The notes beneath the pieces were generated by a model. The model worked only from the letters and a program-made list of their open reading frames with translations, did not search any database and was not told the DNA's origin. The position numbers and the translations under genes were made by a program. From Acidimicrobiaceae bacterium (GTDB lineage: Bacteria; Actinomycetota; Acidimicrobiia; Acidimicrobiales; UBA8190), in the NCBI GenBank assembly GCA_003151955.1, contig PLZB01000042.1, forward strand, positions 1 through 48,224: 48,224 nucleotides of DNA. Reading direction: 5' to 3'. Positions 1 to 7,330 of this stretch are shown here, piece by piece. Every line of letters starts with the position of its first letter. Position 1 is the stretch's first letter.

Positions 1-174
1 GAAGAAGGGGTTCTGAATAACCCTCTGTGTGTGAGCGATCGTGTATTTCCAGTCGCCGTGGAACCGGTGTCGTGTCAGCGGGACGGCGGCGACGTCGGAG
101 GTCGAGGTGTTCGGGTGCGCTGGCGGGCTGTCAGCGGACGGGAGATCGGCGGGTGGGTCCGATGTCGGCTTTGG
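1..174 (-). pseudogene. Remnant of an ISAzo13-type transposase C-terminus (probable)
   Basis: On the minus strand an open frame runs from just after a TAG at 175-177 to the window edge without any start codon. Around positions 30-90 it encodes VPLTRHRFHGDWKYTI, resembling the LTRHxFHGDWNYTI tail that I recall for ISAzo13-family transposases. Nothing upstream in any frame looks like the rest of a transposase, and the in-frame TAG cuts it off, so it is most likely a decayed 3' fragment; it may continue past the left edge. The identification rests on one remembered motif. Confidence 0.4.
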
Positions 175-259
175 CTATGACCGCCTGTGAATGTCCCGGG
201 AGTTCAACGCCCGCAGGAACTTGACGAGGTCATGGACAGGGTCTGGTACTCCCCGAGGC

Positions 260-1699
260 TCAGCATGATCCATAGCGTGTTCCCCGGTCCGGCCAGGCGG
301 CCAGGACCTCTGGTTCGGAGTACGGCGGGAACTGGTACGGGCTGGACGTCGTCGGAGTCGTGCTCACGACGACGCGCCCGTTGACGCCAAAATCGGGATT
401 GATGAAGCCCTGCGAAGTGAGCTGCCGGAATCCGACGACGATGTCCTGCTGGCTGCCTGCCGGACTCGCGTAGTCGAGCTCCTGGATCATGCTGCCCTCG
501 GCCCAAGGGACCACGGCGTCGCCTTGGAAGGTTCCCGGGTACGAGACGTCGCCGCCGTGACCATAACCGGTGTCGAGAGTGCCCTCCGAGGTGAACCCGA
601 CCGAGAAGCCGGTCGGAGTCGGGTTCATTGGGTCCTCCGCGGCGAACCCGGATGCCGAGAATCCGACGATGCCGAAAGCGCCGTTGCCACGAAGGAACAT
701 GTGTCCCACGAAGCTGGCATCAAACACAAGGTTGTCCCAGACGGCGTGGAAGCTCTGGGAGAAAGCGGGATCGGCCTGTCCGGTCGAGGAGAATTTGATC
801 ACGTCGATGCCGTAGGTGCCCATGTTGCCGCCGATGGCTTCCACCAGGATGGAGCCATCGGGCTCTTCGTAGAGGCCGGCGATGCCCTCGTCCGGTCCGA
901 TTCCGGTCATGTCCACCTCCGCCCACCCTCCGTTGCCGAAGCTGGTGTCGAGCCGGCCGGCAGGGGTGAGAGCGGTCAGCCAGAACCTGGAGCAGCACCC
1001 GCTCGGGTAACTGTCGACTCCGACGATCGTGCGGCCGTCGGTGTCGGAGAGGACCTGCTCGGCTTGCGGGTCGACGGGGTCGTGGGTGGGAGGCGCGACA
1101 GCGGCCCAGCCGCCGCTGCCGAACGAACGATCCAGGGAACCGTCCCGGCCCAGGCGACCGACGTCCACGCCGTCACAACAGCCGGCCACGATGATGCGTC
1201 CACTCTCGTCGACCGTGATCGCGGCTGCTCCGGGCTCCGAGTTGCTCGGACCTGTCAGGTGCACGGTGCCGCCCGAGCCGAAGGAGGTGTCTGGTTGGCA
1301 ATTCGGTGTAAGTGCTGAGATCGTCTCGACGTCACCCGAGCGCGTTGCGATGTCGAGGCCGCCCGCGGCAGTGGGAACCAGGAGCGGTGGTCCGTCGTCA
1401 TTCGTGCCCGGATCGAACGGCGCCCCCCCATTGCAGCTCCCATCGAGCGAAGCGCCGGTAACGGACAATGCGATCGAGGTTGGTGACGGTGGGGTTGTCC
1501 CTATTGGCGTGGTCGTTGCGATCGGCGTCTGAGCTGCAGGCGGTGCCGTCGTGACAGTCCGAGGTGTGACGGTCGTGGTATCGCGCAGGCTGGCGTGCAC
1601 TGGCGCTCGTACCGACACGAACGCGGCCGTCAGCGCCATGAGGCCGAGCACTCCGATCGATGCCCACGCGGTCGTCCGTCCGAGTGCCTTTCCCGCCAC
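260..1699 (-). CDS. Secreted delta-60-repeat (beta-propeller-like) protein
   Basis: 479 aa. The N-terminus has a basic start, then a hydrophobic segment (about residues 12-32) that fits a signal peptide or anchor, followed by a Thr/Pro-rich linker (about 40-80). The rest contains repeats of the form LD.(S/A)FG.GG (PDTSFGSGGTV, DRSFGSGGWAAV, DTSFGNGGWAEV), the hallmark of delta-60 repeats, which probably form a beta-propeller on extracellular proteins. No catalytic domain is visible; a surface or adhesive role is a guess. The GTG start is preferred because a TAGCCT -10-like element sits 7 nt upstream, implying a leaderless transcript. Codon third positions are more mixed than in the chromosomal genes to the right, consistent with horizontal origin. 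Confidence 0.8.
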   Translation of the reverse strand: MAGKALGRTTAWASIGVLGLMALTAAFVSVRAPVHASLRDTTTVTPRTVTTAPPAAQTPIATTTPIGTTPPSPTSIALSVTGASLDGSCNGGAPFDPGTNDDGPPLLVPTAAGGLDIATRSGDVETISALTPNCQPDTSFGSGGTVHLTGPSNSEPGAAAITVDESGRIIVAGCCDGVDVGRLGRDGSLDRSFGSGGWAAVAPPTHDPVDPQAEQVLSDTDGRTIVGVDSYPSGCCSRFWLTALTPAGRLDTSFGNGGWAEVDMTGIGPDEGIAGLYEEPDGSILVEAIGGNMGTYGIDVIKFSSTGQADPAFSQSFHAVWDNLVFDASFVGHMFLRGNGAFGIVGFSASGFAAEDPMNPTPTGFSVGFTSEGTLDTGYGHGGDVSYPGTFQGDAVVPWAEGSMIQELDYASPAGSQQDIVVGFRQLTSQGFINPDFGVNGRVVVSTTPTTSSPYQFPPYSEPEVLAAWPDRGTRYGSC

Positions 1700-1706
1700 G
1701 TCGACG

Positions 1707-1712
1707 AGGCTA
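1707..1712 (-). promoter_or_regulatory. -10 element of a leaderless promoter for the delta-60 gene
   Basis: TAGCCT on the minus strand lies 7 nt before the GTG at 1699, with no purine-rich ribosome site between. Spacing matches other TANNNT-start pairs in this window. Confidence 0.5.
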
Positions 1713-1862
1713 CGACCTCGTGTCCACTCGACGCGCCGTGGGCGTGCACAGGTTGAGCCGGGCGGCGCGCCGGACCTCTCGACTCCGCAGAACTGAGCTC
1801 ACCTGTCGCCTCGCTGCGCGTTGCTCGGGACGCCGGTGTCCCCTTCCGTCAGAGCGACGAGA

Positions 1863-1882
1863 CCGGTCGGCCGGCGGACCGG
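1863..1882. terminator. Possible terminator hairpin downstream of the ATPase gene
   Basis: Perfect inverted repeat CCGGTC / GACCGG with an 8-nt loop, 87 bp beyond the ATPase stop codon. No T-tract follows, so it is weak evidence. The rest of the 1700-1968 gap shows nothing else I recognise apart from the leaderless -10 at 1707. Confidence 0.25.
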
Positions 1883-1968
1883 CCGGGCTCGCGGCGTCAC
1901 AACCCAGCGTCAGGCTTCGGTGCTGGGACCCCGGCTCTCACGGGACCTTTTTCGACCCTGAAGGAGGA

Positions 1969-3378
1969 TCACCGGTCGGGGAAGATGTCGTTGGCCGTGA
2001 GGGCTCGCATGCCCTTCGAGCGGACGACTTGGTCTCGGGCGCAGACGATGAACTCGACGGACTCCGGGTCGGCGAGCTGACTCACGTGGAGCTTGCGGAC
2101 CATCGTTCCGAGGACGGAGGAGCCGTTGACCTGCCGGGTCCACTTGGCCTCGCCGACTGCGACCGGGGAGCGTTTCCGACCGGCCAGGACGACGGCGTCG
2201 AGCTGGCAGGGGTCGGCGGCCGGTCCGGCCTGGGTGTTCCACCATTCGCCGACAGCGACGGCCTCACCTCCGAAGTCGCCGGAGTCGGCGAGGAGGCGGA
2301 TGTGGTCTCGCAGAGCGTGTTCGTAGCGGGCTCCCATGAAGTCGGAGAACTCGGCCAGGATGATCTGGCGGGTGGGACGAGCCAGGCCGAGCTCGATCTG
2401 CTCGCGGTGGGGCTCGACGCATCGCAGCCAGAAGGCGAGGAAGTTGTCGGCGACCCGGTAGTAGGTGAGCTTGGTCCGGGCCGGGTTCTCGGTGACCGGG
2501 ACGACCCGTTCGAGGAGCCGGACGTCGGTGAGGTACTCGAGGGTCCGGGTGGGGATGCCGGTAACGGCCCCCCGGATCTCTTGAAACGAAGTCTTGCCGG
2601 AGGCGACGGCGCGCAGGACCTGTTCGGGGAGGTGCTGGCGGCGGTGGCCGACGATGTCCTCGTCGCCGAGGACGAGGTCTCCCTCGCTCAAGAGGAGGCC
2701 GTGCTCGTTGCAGACGAGCCGGTCGATGTTGTCCTCGAAGGTGGCGGTGTCGTCCCAGAGGTCGAGGTACCGGGGGATGCCGCCGCAGACGCCCCACGCC
2801 GCGGCCCGCTCGGCCGGCGCCAGGTGGGGCAGCATGAGAGCGGCCTCGTGAGGGCGGAAGGGTCGAACGTGGAGTCGCAGCGTCATCCGGCCGTAGAGGG
2901 GGGCGTCCTCGGCCTGGATCGCCTCCATGATGCCGACGGCCGAACCGAGGAGGAGGAGCTTCAGGTTCGACGTTCCCGTCACAGCCCTGTCCCACAGGGC
3001 CCGGAGGGCTTCGGGGAACCGTTCGTCGACGTTGACGAGTTCGGGGAACTCGTCGAGGATGACGAGGAGGGGCTCGGTCTCGGCCGCGTCGGCCAGGACC
3101 TCGAAGGCGTCGTCCCAGGAGACGAAGGGTCGGTCGGTGAGAGACCGTCGGCCCAGGGCGATGATTCCGGCCGCCTTCTCGGAGAGGCCGGCCAGCTCCT
3201 GGTCGTAGGGCCGGGTCCGGCAGATGTGGCGGATCGTCCGCCGGCCGGAGCCGAACTCGTCGGCCAGGGCGGTCTTCCCGACCCGTTTGCGCCCCCAGAC
3301 GACGCCCAGCCCGGCGCCGGGCTGACGCCACCACTGCTCGAGGGCGGCAAGCTCATGGACTCGATTCACAAAAGGCAC
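1969..3378 (-). CDS. AAA ATPase with C-terminal DUF234 (nuclease-like) domain
   Basis: 469 aa. Walker A is GRKRVGKTAL (about residues 29-38) and Walker B is LLVILDEFPEL (about 104-114), placing it in the archaeal/bacterial DUF234 ATPase family of STAND-like NTPases. A winged-helix-like middle (about 255-310) is followed by a C-terminal DUF234 region with VAVGEAKWT (about 412-420), reminiscent of the E-x-K core of PD-(D/E)XK nucleases. These ATPases are common on mobile or accessory DNA; their cellular role is poorly known. The GTG start is supported by a perfect TATGAT -10 hexamer 8 nt upstream (leaderless). It is divergent from the small gene at 3455 and shares an operator-like palindrome with it. 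Confidence 0.85.
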   Translation of the reverse strand: MPFVNRVHELAALEQWWRQPGAGLGVVWGRKRVGKTALADEFGSGRRTIRHICRTRPYDQELAGLSEKAAGIIALGRRSLTDRPFVSWDDAFEVLADAAETEPLLVILDEFPELVNVDERFPEALRALWDRAVTGTSNLKLLLLGSAVGIMEAIQAEDAPLYGRMTLRLHVRPFRPHEAALMLPHLAPAERAAAWGVCGGIPRYLDLWDDTATFEDNIDRLVCNEHGLLLSEGDLVLGDEDIVGHRRQHLPEQVLRAVASGKTSFQEIRGAVTGIPTRTLEYLTDVRLLERVVPVTENPARTKLTYYRVADNFLAFWLRCVEPHREQIELGLARPTRQIILAEFSDFMGARYEHALRDHIRLLADSGDFGGEAVAVGEWWNTQAGPAADPCQLDAVVLAGRKRSPVAVGEAKWTRQVNGSSVLGTMVRKLHVSQLADPESVEFIVCARDQVVRSKGMRALTANDIFPDR

Positions 3379-3386
3379 AGTGAAGT

Positions 3387-3407
3387 ATCATACATGGTGC
3401 GTACCAT
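3387..3407. promoter_or_regulatory. Divergent promoter with ATGGT-gcgt-ACCAT operator
   Basis: On the minus strand TATGAT (3387-3392) lies 8 nt before the ATPase GTG, a leaderless promoter. Directly adjacent is a perfect inverted repeat ATGGT (3394-3398), gcgt, ACCAT (3403-3407). On the plus strand TACCAT (3402-3407) could serve as -10 for the small gene at 3455. A DNA-binding protein here would control both genes; the small antitoxin-like protein is a natural candidate. This is inference from layout. Confidence 0.5.
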
Positions 3408-3454
3408 ACGTAGCGTTGCTGCCGCTCTGTCGAGCCCCAGTAGGATGTCCACCA

Positions 3455-3715
3455 ATGGCGACCGTCCCGGCACCCGGCGTCAACCCCAAGTGGGCCGACC
3501 GAGAGGCCGACAAGATCAACTTGGCGCTGGACAAGGTTGGGATGACCGAGGCTGCCAGGACGCGTTGGTGGAACCACTCCGCCTACGAGGAACTTGGCGG
3601 ATGCACACCGGCGCAGGCGTGGCAGCGCCGAGAGCAGGCTCAGGTGAAGGCGCTGGTTGAGAAGCTCGTCTCGGAGGCATTCGCCTCCCGTTTGGCCGAT
3701 ATTCGGTCGTCCTGA
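3455..3715 (+). CDS. Small antitoxin-like protein
   Basis: 86 aa if started at the ATG at 3455 (MATVPAPG); the frame stays open upstream to 3380, but that part overlaps the divergent promoter and reads as non-coding. The core WWNHSAYEELGGCTPAQAW followed by a helical tail (QVKALVEKL) recalls the LGG-x-TP-x-xA motif of Xre/MbcA/ParS-type antitoxin toxin-binding domains, but the protein is short and the match is by eye. No partner toxin of the usual RES type is adjacent; the only neighbour is the divergent DUF234 ATPase. The ribosome site is weak (GTAGGATG). It ends 85 bp from the convergent integrase gene. Confidence 0.55.
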   Translation: MATVPAPGVNPKWADREADKINLALDKVGMTEAARTRWWNHSAYEELGGCTPAQAWQRREQAQVKALVEKLVSEAFASRLADIRSS

Positions 3716-3800
3716 CCCGGTCTGGGAGTCAGATCTCACCCTCGTTCGGTGCCGGCATCCCTTTTACAACATTCCACCAGCCATCGCCCTGGTCATCAGA

Positions 3801-4937
3801 TCAGCCGGAGCTCAGAGCCCGGCCCAGGAGCCCGGCTGCCTCCCGGTCCCGTTCGGGGAGGGCGTGGGAGTAGACGCGGAGGGTGGTGCTGGCGTCCTTG
3901 TGGCCGAGGCGGCCGGCGACGGTGCGGATGTCGGTGCCACCGCCGACCATCTGGGTGGCGGCGAAGTGGCGGAGGGCGTGGAGGTGGGTGTCCACGCCGA
4001 CCTTCTTGGCGATCGACGTGACGTAGTGGGTGACGGTGTCGGGGTTGATGGGCCTTGTGCCGTCGTAGGTGAAGATCGGCGCCGTCGGCTCGACGGTGGT
4101 GCCGAGGTCGTCGGCCCGGCTGGTGGCCTCGGCCAGGTGGCGGCGTAGGACCTCGAGGCCGAAGTCGTCGAGGGCGAGTTGGCGCGCCGCGTGGGTCTTG
4201 GTGTTCTTGACGACGATCTGCTTCCGGCCCAGGACGGCCACGGAGCGCTCGATGGTGAGGGTGCCCGCCTTCCAGTCGACATCGCCCCACCGGAGGCCGC
4301 ACAGCTCCCCTCGGCGGGCTCCGCTGACGGCGGCCAGGGCGATCAGGGCGGCCATGTCGGGGTCGTCGGCCTCAGCGGCCTTGATCATGGCCCGGACCTC
4401 GGTCGGGGTCGGGGTCTTCTCGGTGCGGTGGGCGAGCTTGGGTGGGGAGGCGTCGGCCACCGGGTTGGAGCCCAGCCAGCCCCACTTGACTCCCTGCCGG
4501 CAGGCGGCCCGGAGGACGGCGTGGACCTGGCGGACCGAGGCGGGAGCCAGGCCCCGGTCGGTGAGCGCGGCGTAGAGCTGGTCGAGGGTGTGGGGGGTGA
4601 GCTTCCGGAGCGGGGTGGAGCCCAGGGCGGGCCGGATCGTCTTCTCGATCAGGCGGCGGTACTCCCGCATGGTGGTGGGGGAGCGGCCCTCCCGGTCGAT
4701 CTGCTCGAGCCAGCTGTCGAGGAGGCGGCCGACGGTGGCGGTGGTCCCGCCGGCGTGGCCAGCCTCGACCTCCTTGATCAGCTCCCGGAGGGCCTCGTCG
4801 GATGACTTGGCCCCGCCGTGGTGGGTCCGGCTCACCTGGCGGGGCTTGCCGGTCAGGGGGTCCCGACCGGCTGCCACCCGGAGCTCGTAGACACCGTTGG
4901 ACACGGTCCCACGCAGGAGGCGTTTCGATCCCTTCAC
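3801..4937 (-). CDS. Tyrosine recombinase / phage-type integrase
   Basis: 378 aa. It has an N-terminal arm-binding region (about 1-60, with VAAGRDPLTGKPRQVSRT), a SAM-like core-binding domain (about 66-150) and a catalytic domain (about 175-378). All active-site residues are visible: R208 in SGARRGEL, K247 in KNTKTHA, H320 and R323 in HLHALRHF, H346 in GRLGHKD and the nucleophile Y356 in RVYSHAL. It would catalyse site-specific integration or excision of the surrounding element. The gene starts 75 bp from the tRNA-Lys 3' end, which is therefore its probable attachment site. It looks full length and intact. No excisionase gene is visible next to it. Confidence 0.93.
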   Translation of the reverse strand: MKGSKRLLRGTVSNGVYELRVAAGRDPLTGKPRQVSRTHHGGAKSSDEALRELIKEVEAGHAGGTTATVGRLLDSWLEQIDREGRSPTTMREYRRLIEKTIRPALGSTPLRKLTPHTLDQLYAALTDRGLAPASVRQVHAVLRAACRQGVKWGWLGSNPVADASPPKLAHRTEKTPTPTEVRAMIKAAEADDPDMAALIALAAVSGARRGELCGLRWGDVDWKAGTLTIERSVAVLGRKQIVVKNTKTHAARQLALDDFGLEVLRRHLAEATSRADDLGTTVEPTAPIFTYDGTRPINPDTVTHYVTSIAKKVGVDTHLHALRHFAATQMVGGGTDIRTVAGRLGHKDASTTLRVYSHALPERDREAAGLLGRALSSG

Positions 4938-5012
4938 GGGACCATCCTACCCGCCGTATGGGATTTCTGTGGGATGGGCCCCCGGTCGGTTTTCTGGAAA
5001 CCGCCTCTGACC

Positions 5013-5087
5013 TGGTGCGCCCCTCGGGATTCGAACCCGAAACCTGCGGATTAAGAGTCCGTTGCTCTGCCGTTGAGCTAGAGGCGC
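5013..5087 (-). tRNA. tRNA-Lys (CTT anticodon), CCA encoded
   Basis: The cloverleaf folds by eye. The acceptor GCGCCTC pairs with GGGGCGC (one G-U), the D arm carries AGCTCAACGGCAGAGC, the anticodon loop CTCTTAA gives anticodon CTT, and the T arm TCGGG-TTCGAAT-CCCGA is perfect. The discriminator A is followed by an encoded CCA (5013-5015). Its 3' end faces the integrase gene, so the 3' half is the likely attachment core. Confidence 0.96.
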
Positions 5088-5196
5088 CTGGAAAGTGTAG
5101 CCACCGGCAGGGCACCTGGGGGACGGACCACGGGGCAGACGTCAAGGGGCCCCGATGACGGGACCGCCGGACAGGGCGGATCGGCCAGGCGAGAAA

Positions 5197-5273
5197 TGGG
5201 GTGACCGAGGGGACTTGAACCCCCGACCTCCAGGGCCACAACCTGGCGCTCTAACCAACTGAGCTACGGCCAC
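5197..5273 (-). tRNA. tRNA-His (GTG anticodon), CCA encoded
   Basis: The acceptor GTGGCCG pairs with CGGTCAC. The anticodon loop TTGTGGC gives GTG. The T arm reads CGGGGGTTCAAGTCCCCTC. The discriminator is C73 followed by CCA (5197-5199), and a G at the -1 position (complement of C5274) pairs with C73, the specific histidine tRNA identity feature. Confidence 0.96.
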
Positions 5274-5340
5274 CGTGAAGGCACCAGCATGGCACACCCC
5301 GCACCGGGGTCGGCACGGGCCGGGGTAGCCTGACAGGGAC

Positions 5341-5357
5341 GCCCGGGGACCCCGGGC
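5341..5357. terminator. GC-rich hairpin between tRNA-His and tRNA-Arg
   Basis: Perfect inverted repeat GCCCGGGG-A-CCCCGGGC (realistic stem GCCCGG/CCGGGC with loop GGACC). It separates the leftward tRNA-His from the rightward tRNA-Arg and lies upstream of both, so a terminator role is unclear; it may be only a structured spacer. Confidence 0.2.
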
Positions 5358-5368
5358 GCCGATCGTCC

Positions 5369-5442
5369 GCCTCCGTAGCTCAACTGGATAGAGCAGATGG
5401 TTTCTACCCATCCGGTTGCGGGTTCGACTCCTGCCGGGGGCG
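5369..5442 (+). tRNA. tRNA-Arg (TCT anticodon)
   Basis: The acceptor GCCTCCG pairs with CGGGGGC (one T-G). The D arm is TAGCTCAACTGGATAGAGCA. The anticodon stem GATGG/CCATC encloses loop TTTCTAC, giving anticodon TCT. The T arm GCGGG-TTCGACT-CCTGC is complete and the discriminator is G. Unlike the two leftward tRNAs, no CCA is encoded. Confidence 0.95.
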
Positions 5443-5615
5443 CGCTCACATTCTGGAAGCCGGCCAGATGCCGGTCCGGCCCGGGTCCGGCCGCCTTGGC
5501 GAGAACGTCCGTGCAATCGTCGAACCCCTGGCCGCGGGCCACCCGGTGCCACGCATTGGCAGTGCTACTCTCGCCAAATGAGAGGAACACTCTCCACGGT
5601 CGGGGGGCGGCGGGG

Positions 5616-7325
5616 ATGACCGAGCCGCCGCCGGTCGATCTGGGCCTGGGCCAGGCCGCCCTCCCGGCCGAGAGCCTGGCCGGGCTCCTCCGGCGCAACG
5701 CCGCCGATCCCGCCGTGGCCGGAGCCCCGGCCATCCGGGTCGGGGACCGGATCTGGACCCACGCCGAGTACCTGTCGGCGTCCTGCCGTTGGGCCCAGCT
5801 CTTCCTGACCTATCGGCAGGAGGGCCGCCCCCTCCACGTGGCCGTGCTCCTCGACAACAGCCCGGAATACCTCTTCGCCTTCGGGGGAGCGGCCCTGTCG
5901 GGGGGGGTGGTGGTGGGCGTCAACCACACCCGGGGCGGCGAGCAGCTGCTCCACGACATCACCCACACCGACTGCGTCCTCCTCGTCTACGACCCCCGGC
6001 ACCTGGACCTGGTCGGTCCGGTCCTGGACCGGACCGGCCCTTCACTGGCCGTCGGGGACGAACTCGACGCCGCCCTGGCCGGGGTCGACCCGGCCGATCC
6101 CCATCGGGAGGCCGGCCTCGAGGATCCCTGGGCGCTCATCTTCACCAGCGGGACCTCGTCGGCGCCCAAGGCGGTCATCTGCTCCCAGCGCCGGATCCTG
6201 ACCACCGGCGTCCGGATGGCCACCCTCATGGGGCTCTCCTCCGAAGACGTCGGCTACCTCTCCATGCCCCTCTTCCACTCCAACGGGATGATGGTGGGGT
6301 GGGCGCCGTCGGTGGTGGCGGGGGCCTCGGTGGCCCTGGCCCCCCGGTTCAGCGCCTCGGGCTGGCTTCCCGACGTCCGACGCTACGGGGCCACCTACTT
6401 CAACTACACGGGGAAGCCCCTGGCCTACATCCTGGCCCAGCCCGAGGCTCCCGACGATGCCGAGAACACCCTCCGGGTCGCCTACGGCAACGAGGGGGCC
6501 CCGGCCGTGGTGCGCGCCTTCTCGGAGCGGTTCGGCGTCCGGGTCATCGACGGCTTCGGGGCCACCGAGGGGGGCCTGGCCGTGACCCGTTCCGACGATG
6601 CCCCCCCGGCCGCGGTCGGCCTGGCCGGTCCCGACCTCCGGATCGTCGACGAGGAGGGCCGGGAGCTGCCCCGGGCCGCATTCGACGCCGGCGGGATGCT
6701 CGTCGACCCGGTGGGATGTGTCGGGGAGATCGTCAACACCGCCGGGACCGGGGTCTTCGAGGGGTACTACAACAACCCCGAGGCCAATGCCCGGGCCACC
6801 CGGAACGGCTGGTACTGGAGCGGGGACCTCGGCTATCTCGACGGCAACGGCTACCTCTACTTCGCGGGCCGCACCGCCGACTGGATCCGGGTCGACGGCG
6901 AGAACTTCGCCGCCGGACCCATCGACGTCATCCTCAGCCGCCATCCCTCGGTGACCATCTGTGCCACCTACGGGGTGCCCGACGTCGAGGCGGGCGACCG
7001 GGTCATGGCCGCCCTGGCCGTGGCCGACCCCGACTCGTTCGACCCGGAGGCCTTCGCGGCCTGGATCGACGCCCAGGGGGATCTGGCCCCGAAGTGGCGG
7101 CCGACCTATCTCCGGCTGGGCCCGGCCCTGCCCACGTCGCCGACCAACAAGGTCCTCACCCGGGTCCTCGTCCACGAGAAGTACCGACCCGACCTGGTCG
7201 GGTCGGACCGGCTCTGGTTCCGGGGTCGGGGCGACCGCAGCTTCCGGTCCTTCGGAGAGCCCGAGGCGGCGGCGCTGCTCGGCGAGCTCCGGGCGGCCGG
7301 CCGGGAGCGGTTCTGGGAGATCTGA
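5616..7325 (+). CDS. Acyl-CoA ligase, AMP-forming (FadD17-like)
   Basis: 569 aa member of the ANL adenylating superfamily, activating a carboxylic (probably fatty or steroid side-chain) acid as acyl-AMP and then acyl-CoA. The P-loop IFTSGTSSAPKA is at residues 175-186, followed by an aromatic motif around FNYTGKPLAY, GFGATEGG near 315, WYWSGDLGYLD near 405 and the hinge/C-terminal catalytic Lys region PTSPTNKVLTR near 515. The order and the unusual P-loop suggest the mycobacterial FadD17-type group. It heads an operon: the LLM oxidoreductase starts 5 nt after its stop. The ATG at 5616 fits the family N-terminus; a longer open frame upstream would run into tRNA-Arg. A TACTCT -10-like element lies at about 5564-5569. 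Confidence 0.9.
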   Translation: MTEPPPVDLGLGQAALPAESLAGLLRRNAADPAVAGAPAIRVGDRIWTHAEYLSASCRWAQLFLTYRQEGRPLHVAVLLDNSPEYLFAFGGAALSGGVVVGVNHTRGGEQLLHDITHTDCVLLVYDPRHLDLVGPVLDRTGPSLAVGDELDAALAGVDPADPHREAGLEDPWALIFTSGTSSAPKAVICSQRRILTTGVRMATLMGLSSEDVGYLSMPLFHSNGMMVGWAPSVVAGASVALAPRFSASGWLPDVRRYGATYFNYTGKPLAYILAQPEAPDDAENTLRVAYGNEGAPAVVRAFSERFGVRVIDGFGATEGGLAVTRSDDAPPAAVGLAGPDLRIVDEEGRELPRAAFDAGGMLVDPVGCVGEIVNTAGTGVFEGYYNNPEANARATRNGWYWSGDLGYLDGNGYLYFAGRTADWIRVDGENFAAGPIDVILSRHPSVTICATYGVPDVEAGDRVMAALAVADPDSFDPEAFAAWIDAQGDLAPKWRPTYLRLGPALPTSPTNKVLTRVLVHEKYRPDLVGSDRLWFRGRGDRSFRSFGEPEAAALLGELRAAGRERFWEI

Positions 7326-7330
7326 CGGCC

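Larger units (their letters stand above)
1..5012. mobile_element. Right part of a putative integrative element inserted at tRNA-Lys
   Basis: A tyrosine integrase gene (3801-4937) starts 75 bp from the 3' end of tRNA-Lys (5013-5087) and is read away from it, the usual layout of islands that integrate into a tRNA 3' end. The genes to its left (transposase remnant, delta-60-repeat protein, DUF234 ATPase, antitoxin-like protein) are accessory in type. The delta-60 gene in particular uses third codon positions far less strictly G/C than the genes right of the tRNAs. I found no second copy of the tRNA-Lys 3' end in the window, so the left end must lie outside it or the element is an old remnant. 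No excisionase, relaxase or phage structural gene is visible. The boundary is inferred, not proven. Confidence 0.45.

Noticed and set aside
1660..3660. Very long plus-strand open frame opposite the DUF234 ATPase
   Set aside because: It is an antisense shadow caused by high GC; the minus strand has clear Walker motifs and coherent protein text while the plus frame has low-complexity Gly/Glu/Val-rich text.
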